From an uncultured Bacteroidales bacterium (GTDB lineage: Bacteria > Bacteroidota > Bacteroidia > Bacteroidales > F082): a DNA stretch of 10,513 bases. Each line of letters begins with the position of its first letter. Position 1 is the stretch's first letter. Below, one piece after another: positions 5,450-10,513 of the stretch. The notes under the pieces are model-generated. The model ran no database searches. It worked only from the letters and a program-made list of their open reading frames with translations, and had not been told where the DNA came from. Made by a program: the position numbers and the translations under genes. The stretch lies in assembly GCA_946410535.1 (NCBI GenBank), contig CAMKAR010000044.1, positions 1 to 10,513 on the forward strand. The letters are read 5' to 3'.

Positions 5450-7112
5450 AGAACAGGGAATCAAGCGGATGCTTGTTTGGCTCTTGGCCGTCAGCGCCAT
5501 CGTGAGAGGCATCATGGCCGCATGGCTCGAGTTTGGCAACGACGAGGTGTATTATTGGACCTACGCTCTCTATCCCGACCTGAGCCACTTCGACCATCCG
5601 CCCATGGTGGGTTGGATGATCCAACTGTTCAGCCTCAACCTGCGGCTCGACAGCGAGTTTTTCATCCGCTTGGCCTCCGTGTTTTTCATGACCGCCGACA
5701 CCTATATTATATACCGCATCGGGAAGGACATCAAAGACGCTCAGACAGGATTTTACGCGGCGCTGCTCTACACGGCCTCCGTCTACGGTTTCGTCATCAC
5801 CGGCATTTTCATCATGCCCGACACCCCGCTGATGCTGTTTTGGCTGCTCGCCATTTGGATGGCTATCAGGTATTTCGCTGGATTGCCACGCTTCGCTCGC
5901 AATGACGCAGACGACGACACGCTTCGCGTCATTGCGAGGAGGAACGACGAAGCAATCCAGAAAAACAGCTACCTGCTTTTTTTCGGCCTCTTCGCCGGCC
6001 TTGCCATGCTATCCAAGTATTCCGGCGTGTTCCTTTGGGTCGGAATGGGGCTTTACATATTGGTTTTCAACAGGAAACAACTAAAGAACCCCTATCTTTA
6101 CGTTTCACTACTCATTTCAGCCCTATGCTGCATCCCCATCCTTTATTGGAACAACAAATACGACTTCATCAGCTTCAGCTTCCATGGCGACCGCGTGGGC
6201 TTGGGCAAAATCAATTTCGCGACGTTCGGCACCGAGTTGGCAGGCGAGTTCCTCTACAACAACCCCGTGAATTTCGTCCTGATTGTCATTGCCGTAGTCG
6301 CGGCTTTCAAAAGGAAAATCCATCTCGAAAAACCAATCCAACGGCTACTGCTTTGCACAACGCTGCCACTGATTGCCGCCTTCCTGCTCATTTCGCTCAC
6401 CCGCCCCACCCTGCCCCACTGGAACGCTCCTGCTTACAGTACACTTATTTTATTGGCGGCCTGCCATTTAAGCGACAAAAAGCCGATGAAAGAAGGGCTT
6501 ATCGCCATCCCGAAAGGCATTGTGGCGGCGCTTTGCGTCATGCTCTTCGTCGTGGTTTTCGGGGCCGCCGAAATCCAAACGGGTTTCATTCCCCTCGACC
6601 GGCACACCGAGCCTGAGATGCTGGGGCGCAACGACTTCACCCTCGACATGTACGGCTGGCGACAATTAGAGAGCAAATTCTCCGACCTACGCCAACAGAA
6701 AATTGATGAAGGCTTGATGAAAGAAGAAGACGGCATCGTGGCCGACGAATGGTTCCCCTTGGCCAACCTCGACTATTACGTGGCACGACCCTTGGGCATG
6801 AAGGTGATGGGCATCGGCTATCCCGACAAACTCCACAAATACCTGTGGATCAACGGCGAACGAGGCGGTTTCACCAAAGGCGAGGATTTCTGGTTCCTCA
6901 CCGACAGCCGCTACTACAAACGCCCTGAGGCACTCTACCCAGGTGGCTTCCAGTCCATCGAGTCCATCGACACCATCACCATAGAGCGTGGGGGCAAACC
7001 CGCCAAAAACTTCTTCGTCTACGCCTGCAAAGGCCTGATTTACATGCAGCCAAGCGTCGACGACCTGATGGCCCAACGCGAGGCCGAAAAACACAAAACC
7101 GACGAGCCATGA
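5433..7112 (+). CDS. GT-C fold glycosyltransferase, ArnT/PMT_2 family, with repeat insertion
   Basis: A 559-residue polytopic membrane protein. Family hallmarks are at the N-terminus: the catalytic pair GNDE (Asp37-Glu38) after the first helix, YYWTYA, and HFDHPP (52-57). Later come IMPDTPL, AMLSKYSG and RPTLPHWNAPAY. This matches ArnT-like transferases, which move a sugar from polyprenyl phosphate onto lipid A, protein or glycan in the periplasm; donor and acceptor are not predictable. The C-terminal part (about 390-559) is soluble. Residues about 149-176 are an odd hydrophilic insert encoded by a palindromic repeat (5878-5960). I chose ATG 5433 because AAAGGA precedes it; an ATG at 5370 would add 21 residues buried in the previous gene, and 5439 is an alternative. 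It overlaps the PHP gene by 17 nt and the next gene by 4. Confidence 0.85.
   Translation: MPMQVKEQGIKRMLVWLLAVSAIVRGIMAAWLEFGNDEVYYWTYALYPDLSHFDHPPMVGWMIQLFSLNLRLDSEFFIRLASVFFMTADTYIIYRIGKDIKDAQTGFYAALLYTASVYGFVITGIFIMPDTPLMLFWLLAIWMAIRYFAGLPRFARNDADDDTLRVIARRNDEAIQKNSYLLFFGLFAGLAMLSKYSGVFLWVGMGLYILVFNRKQLKNPYLYVSLLISALCCIPILYWNNKYDFISFSFHGDRVGLGKINFATFGTELAGEFLYNNPVNFVLIVIAVVAAFKRKIHLEKPIQRLLLCTTLPLIAAFLLISLTRPTLPHWNAPAYSTLILLAACHLSDKKPMKEGLIAIPKGIVAALCVMLFVVVFGAAEIQTGFIPLDRHTEPEMLGRNDFTLDMYGWRQLESKFSDLRQQKIDEGLMKEEDGIVADEWFPLANLDYYVARPLGMKVMGIGYPDKLHKYLWINGERGGFTKGEDFWFLTDSRYYKRPEALYPGGFQSIESIDTITIERGGKPAKNFFVYACKGLIYMQPSVDDLMAQREAEKHKTDEP
5878..5960. repeat. Palindromic repeat element inserted in frame in a coding sequence
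   Basis: The left arm CTGGATTGCC...CGCAATGACGC (5878-5908) and right arm GCGTCATTGCGAGG...GCAATCCAG (5926-5960) are inverted copies around a short GACGACGAC spacer. The same repeat recurs as a half copy at 1032-1060. Within the glycosyltransferase it is read as LPRFARND, then VIARRNDEAIQ, between two membrane helices, with no stop or frameshift. The situation recalls the palindromic elements found inside genes in Rickettsia, though no relationship is claimed. Confidence 0.85.
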
Positions 7113-8581
7113 ACCTTTGCAAGACACCGAACAAACTGCAATCCGCGCTCGAATGCCTGGCTTTGTTAGCCTTGGCCGTTGCGTTGCGTGCCCTCTGCAT
7201 CGGCAAGACCGACCTCGGCGGCGACGAAAGTTTCACGCTCTACATGGCCTTGCAAAGCCTTCCCGACATCGTTGCGATGCTCACCCGAGGCGACAACCCG
7301 CCCCTTTGGGAAACCCTGCTGCATTTTTGGACCAAGGTTTTCGGCATCTCAGAAGTCGCCATCCGCTCCTTATCGCTCATTTTCAGCGCATTGACCGTCA
7401 TACCCATCTATTTGCTCGGCGAACGGCACATCCAGCGTTTCGTAGGTGTCGCCGCATCGCTATTCTACTGCTTCTCGACATTTTCCATCTATATGGCGCA
7501 CGAATGTCGCGTTTACAGCCTCATCGGATTTGCCACGGCATGCTCGGTCTACCTGTTCGTCAGCGCCATACATCGGCCTAAGACGTTCAAATTCATCCTT
7601 TTGACCCTCGCCAACCTCATGCTGATGTACGGCCACTACCTCTCCGTTTGGATTATCGTGATGGAATTTGCCATCGTTCTGGTTATCAGACCGATAAGGA
7701 AGAATATTTGGAAGCCCTACCTGATTCATGCCGCCTCGCTCGTCCTACTGTTCACGCCCATGTTTCCAGTGCTTTTCCGACGTTTCATGGATTCGGGCGT
7801 CAATGGCACATGGATCGAGAAGACCACCAGCCCCGAAGCGCTCTACGACTTCCTTTGGCGCATGTGCAACGAACCCGTGACAACGGTTTTGGCCATCGTC
7901 ATCCTCGCCACAGCGTTCATCTTATTGATTGTCAATGTTTCAAAAAAGAACTTTCACTTCGGGAACACGGCCATCCTCACCTTGCTTTGGGTGGTTCCGC
8001 TATTGGTTTCGTTCGTACTCTCCTATTTCACCGGTTTCTTCCTCGACCGTTATTTCTACTTCCTCTTCCCCATTTTCTACCTTGCCATCGCAGCCTATTG
8101 CAACTATCTGTTTCCCAAGCGAAAAGCCTACGGTTGGGCACTCATGGGCATCTTTGCAGCGGCCATGGCCTTTTCTTGCACCCCTGACAGTTCCACAAAA
8201 CGATTCAGCGGCTGGCATTCCAACATAAAACCGATTGTCAACCAATTGGTTGAAGCCAAAGAAAAAGAAAACGTCCTCGTTATCCTGCCCGAATATTTCG
8301 ACAAGCAGTTCACCTATTATCTGGACGAAAACCACGACATTTTCCGCACCCAAAGCCAACCGACCAACTATTACGTCTTTCGCGATTACCTTTTGAATGA
8401 AGGTTATTATTACGACTACAACTACAAAAAAGCCGATTTCGAGGCCCACGACAAGGTAGCTTTCCCATATCACAAAGCAATGCCAATCAAGGGATTAAAG
8501 GAATATTTGGAAAGCCTTGGATTCAGGCTTGAGCGGGAACAAGACGAGCATCCTTACAGCGTCTTTTACTATTCAAAGTGA
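7109..8581 (+). CDS. GT-C fold glycosyltransferase, PMT_2/GT39-like
   Basis: A 490-residue polytopic membrane protein with about ten hydrophobic segments. The N-terminus has LGGDE (Asp39-Glu40), the conserved acidic pair in the first periplasmic loop, followed by GDNPPLWE (61-68), equivalent to the HPP motif of this superfamily. AHECRVYSLIGFA resembles the conserved Arg-containing stretch of PMT_2 proteins. The final 130 residues are soluble and Tyr-rich (NEGYYYDYNY). It probably uses a polyprenyl-phosphate sugar donor and acts at the outer face of the inner membrane; substrates are unknown. The start overlaps the preceding gene's stop as ATGA, implying translational coupling. Being paralogous rather than identical to the previous gene, the two probably add different sugars or act on different acceptors (inference). 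Confidence 0.8.
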   Translation: MNLCKTPNKLQSALECLALLALAVALRALCIGKTDLGGDESFTLYMALQSLPDIVAMLTRGDNPPLWETLLHFWTKVFGISEVAIRSLSLIFSALTVIPIYLLGERHIQRFVGVAASLFYCFSTFSIYMAHECRVYSLIGFATACSVYLFVSAIHRPKTFKFILLTLANLMLMYGHYLSVWIIVMEFAIVLVIRPIRKNIWKPYLIHAASLVLLFTPMFPVLFRRFMDSGVNGTWIEKTTSPEALYDFLWRMCNEPVTTVLAIVILATAFILLIVNVSKKNFHFGNTAILTLLWVVPLLVSFVLSYFTGFFLDRYFYFLFPIFYLAIAAYCNYLFPKRKAYGWALMGIFAAAMAFSCTPDSSTKRFSGWHSNIKPIVNQLVEAKEKENVLVILPEYFDKQFTYYLDENHDIFRTQSQPTNYYVFRDYLLNEGYYYDYNYKKADFEAHDKVAFPYHKAMPIKGLKEYLESLGFRLEREQDEHPYSVFYYSK

Positions 8582-8583
8582 CG

Positions 8584-10032
8584 TCATGGCAGTTTCCGAC
8601 GGAACAGATAGAGATTTCCATCGGTGGCAAGCATCTCGTATTCGTCGCGATTGGCAAACAGCAACTCGCCATTCCGCTCGAAATTGATGTAATGCTCCGT
8701 AATCAGCACATAATCAGTGTCTATCTTGGTCGCATTCGCGAAGTTCAGTATGTTGTCGCGCAAAGCCAAATGTGGTACGAAATTCGTCTCGGCACACACC
8801 GAAGCCTCGCTGGGGACCATCTCGATGAGCTGGCGGGCATAATCCACATCGAAACGCTTTTGCTCGTAGTGACGACCTTGATACACACAAATATGGTCGA
8901 GCCAAACCTTGGATTTGGGTACGCCGATGGTGTAAAAAGTGGTCAGCACGGTGGAAAGCAGCAAAGCCAGGCCCAAAGCCAGCCGCCAACCCCGTTTTTT
9001 CAGCTTGAGAATCACCAAGAAAGACGAGACCACCAACACGGGCACAAACTCGATGGAATATTGGAACGAAACGCCCCAAAACACAGCGTTGGAGGCAAGC
9101 ATTTTTTGTGCGATAAGCGGAACCAGCATCAACAAATAATTGGGTTTCAACAAAGTAAGAAGCATTCCCGAAGCCAAGGCGCAAAAATAAAACTCTCCTT
9201 TTACCCCATCGAAACGCGTCAGTGTACTCGTGTTGTTAAACAAAATACGCAGGGTCTCGCCAGGATTCAAGATCAAATTCTTGGCAATCTCAGCATAATT
9301 GCTACCCAGATACTCATATCGCATGATTCCCCTTGCCCCAATCCGAGGCATTACCACCATGTTGATCACAACAAAATAAACCAATGCAAAAACGGAACAG
9401 CCAAACAAATACCAAAGCGTTTTCTTGTCTTTACGGTAATCCCACATCAAGCCTAAAGCAATGAAAAACAGCCATAGCGACAGGTTTTCCTTTCCGATGA
9501 CAAGCAAAACGGCAAAGACAGATGCTCCAATGAAACGGCCTTTTTTGAGACAATAGAGCATCCAAGGTAGCATCATCGCCGACACCACATTGGAATGATA
9601 ATCATACGACAAGGCATGTATCACCCCAAACGAGAAAAAGAACGACGCAACAGCCAAAAGCGGGAGCAAGTCGTCGTCCGTGTAAAGCAAAATCAACTTG
9701 TAGACACCGTATCCTCCAAACAACACTGCCGCAATCTGGATGACAAGCAGGGTGTACGAACCGAACACGTACACCAAAGGCGAAAGCAAAATAAGATAAA
9801 GGTCGAAATGGGCGCTCAAGGCAGACTGAGGCGCCATGTCCATCATGAACAAATCTGCTCTACGAAAATGGGCATATTCATACATGAAATGTGTGTAAAG
9901 CCCCAGATCGAGCGCGTACGTCTTGAAAAGATAATGGTTGACCAACGAAATGAGGCAATACACCACACCGGCAATGGCGAAAACCGATGCCAAAGTAATC
10001 TTGTTCCACTTGCCGCTCTTGATTGGGTTCAT
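8584..10032 (-). CDS. DUF2079 family polytopic membrane protein
   Basis: A 482-residue membrane protein with about ten hydrophobic segments. The N-terminal ALDLGLYTHFMYEYA (Asp42) and the later SAHFDLYLILLSPLVYVFG (His75) match the DUF2079 pattern, in which DLG and a HFS/HFD motif flank the first large loop. DUF2079 proteins are predicted GT-C-like integral membrane proteins of unproven function. The C-terminal 110 residues are soluble. The start is supported by a strong Shine-Dalgarno AAGGAG five bases before the ATG and a -7 box at 10052-10059. It is convergent with the second glycosyltransferase, with only 2 bp between stop codons, and divergent from the DUF975 gene. A role in envelope glycan assembly is inferred from family and neighbours. 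Confidence 0.8.
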   Translation of the reverse strand: MNPIKSGKWNKITLASVFAIAGVVYCLISLVNHYLFKTYALDLGLYTHFMYEYAHFRRADLFMMDMAPQSALSAHFDLYLILLSPLVYVFGSYTLLVIQIAAVLFGGYGVYKLILLYTDDDLLPLLAVASFFFSFGVIHALSYDYHSNVVSAMMLPWMLYCLKKGRFIGASVFAVLLVIGKENLSLWLFFIALGLMWDYRKDKKTLWYLFGCSVFALVYFVVINMVVMPRIGARGIMRYEYLGSNYAEIAKNLILNPGETLRILFNNTSTLTRFDGVKGEFYFCALASGMLLTLLKPNYLLMLVPLIAQKMLASNAVFWGVSFQYSIEFVPVLVVSSFLVILKLKKRGWRLALGLALLLSTVLTTFYTIGVPKSKVWLDHICVYQGRHYEQKRFDVDYARQLIEMVPSEASVCAETNFVPHLALRDNILNFANATKIDTDYVLITEHYINFERNGELLFANRDEYEMLATDGNLYLFRRKLP

Positions 10033-10051
10033 TTTTTCTCCTTTCGGTCTG

Positions 10052-10059
10052 CAAAACTA
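10052..10059 (-). promoter_or_regulatory. Bacteroidetes -7 box of the DUF2079 gene
   Basis: Minus strand reads TAGTTTTGC, an exact TAnnTTTG match. Transcription would start about 10050-10046, leaving a leader of about 15-20 nt that contains the AAGGAG site (10038-10043). Confidence 0.65.
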
Positions 10060-10099
10060 AAAAAAATCGCCATTATTGCTTTGATAATTCAAAAAACAC

Positions 10100-10107
10100 T
10101 ATCTTTG
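10100..10107 (+). promoter_or_regulatory. Bacteroidetes -7 box of the DUF975 gene
   Basis: TATCTTTG matches TAnnTTTG. Upstream, TTTG at 10080-10083 (16 nt away) or TTG at 10076-10078 (21 nt away) could serve as the -33 element. The leader to the ATG at 10138 is about 26 nt and has no Shine-Dalgarno. Confidence 0.65.
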
Positions 10108-10137
10108 TGACGTTAAACCCCTAAAAAACTACACAAC

Positions 10138-10513
10138 ATGATGACAAGACCTGACATTAAGAATTACGCCCTCGGAGTGCTTCGGGGCAAATGGACACAA
10201 CCCGTATTGGCCGCTTTGATTGTGGCTCTCATTAACGGGATTTCGCAAGGCGGCAGCCAAACCAAATACGTTGGTTTCATCACGGTAGGGTTCCTCGTGG
10301 CCTTGCTCGTTGGCTGCAACCTCCAATATGGTTTTTCCGTCGGCATCCTCCGCTTCCACCGGAACCGCGAGGAGACCATCAAGGAAATGTTTAGCGCGGG
10401 CTTCAAGGAAGACTATGGGCGCGTGTTGGGCATCGAGTTGCTCAAAACCGTGTTCACCATTCTTTGGACATTGCTGCTCATCGTCCCCGGCATCATCAAG
10501 TGGTATGCATACT
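10138..10513 (+). CDS. DUF975 family membrane protein, 3' end beyond the window
   Basis: 125 codons are visible before the window ends, with no stop. The product starts MMTRPDIKNYALGVLRGKW, followed by a membrane segment (about 20-36), a second (about 44-62) with VGCNLQYGFSVG, a charged stretch NREETIKEMFSAGFKEDYG, and the highly typical LWTLLLIVPGIIKWYAY. This order (RGKW, small-residue helix, EMFSAGF, LLLIVPGIIK) is that of DUF975, uncharacterised integral membrane proteins. The second ATG at 10141 is an equally possible start. The promoter at 10100-10107 faces this gene, and the region is divergent from DUF2079. No functional link between the two is evident. Confidence 0.8.
   Translation, partial: MMTRPDIKNYALGVLRGKWTQPVLAALIVALINGISQGGSQTKYVGFITVGFLVALLVGCNLQYGFSVGILRFHRNREETIKEMFSAGFKEDYGRVLGIELLKTVFTILWTLLLIVPGIIKWYAY

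Noticed and set aside
8578..9456. Long open frame (292 codons) on the plus strand opposite the DUF2079 gene
   Set aside because: Its translation is rich in Gln, His and polar residues without any domain character. It lies wholly antisense to a gene with clear family motifs, promoter and Shine-Dalgarno.

Overview
The window looks like a chromosomal segment from a Bacteroidota member, most likely order Bacteroidales (a gut or rumen type lineage; species not identifiable by eye). Support: four well-placed promoter candidates match the Bacteroidetes -7 box TAnnTTTG, and Shine-Dalgarno sequences are mostly weak or absent. The gene content also fits: a lipoprotein with the Fibrobacter-paralogous-type (FISUMP-like) C-terminal domain, GT-C membrane glycosyltransferases, and abundant dispersed palindromic repeats.

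Left part (1-3662), read on the minus strand. A small exported protein with a hydrophobic/basic C-terminal tail (3303-3662) precedes, by 17 nt, a 623-residue surface lipoprotein (1414-3285), a probable two-gene operon. Downstream is a repeat-crowded gap (about 792-1413) and then a toxin-antitoxin module: a short unrecognised antitoxin (627-791) overlapping a RelE/ParE-type toxin (314-646). A 147-bp direct repeat, 142/147 identical, flanks this module. One copy (1303-1449) holds the last codons and terminator of the lipoprotein gene. The other (149-295) holds the same terminator and the last codons of a lost paralogue, fused next to the toxin 3' end. The window opens with a MITE-like inverted-repeat element; a second, internally duplicated copy lies at 3742-3936.

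Middle part (4211-8581), plus strand. Three tightly coupled genes form an operon from one TAnnTTTG promoter: a membrane-anchored PHP-fold metallohydrolase, then two polytopic GT-C (PMT_2/ArnT-like) glycosyltransferases. Their ends overlap by 17 and 4 nt. The first glycosyltransferase carries an in-frame insertion of an 83-bp palindromic repeat whose relative also sits in the gap at 1032-1060.

Right part (8584-10513). A DUF2079 multi-membrane-span protein lies on the minus strand, its stop codon 2 bp from that of the second glycosyltransferase. It is divergent from a DUF975-type membrane protein cut by the window end; clear TAnnTTTG boxes point both ways. The right half suggests envelope glycan modification using lipid-linked sugars, an inference from families and context. 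The most noteworthy signals are the coding-sequence repeat insertion, the TA module between direct repeats, and the packed palindromes at 937-1274.
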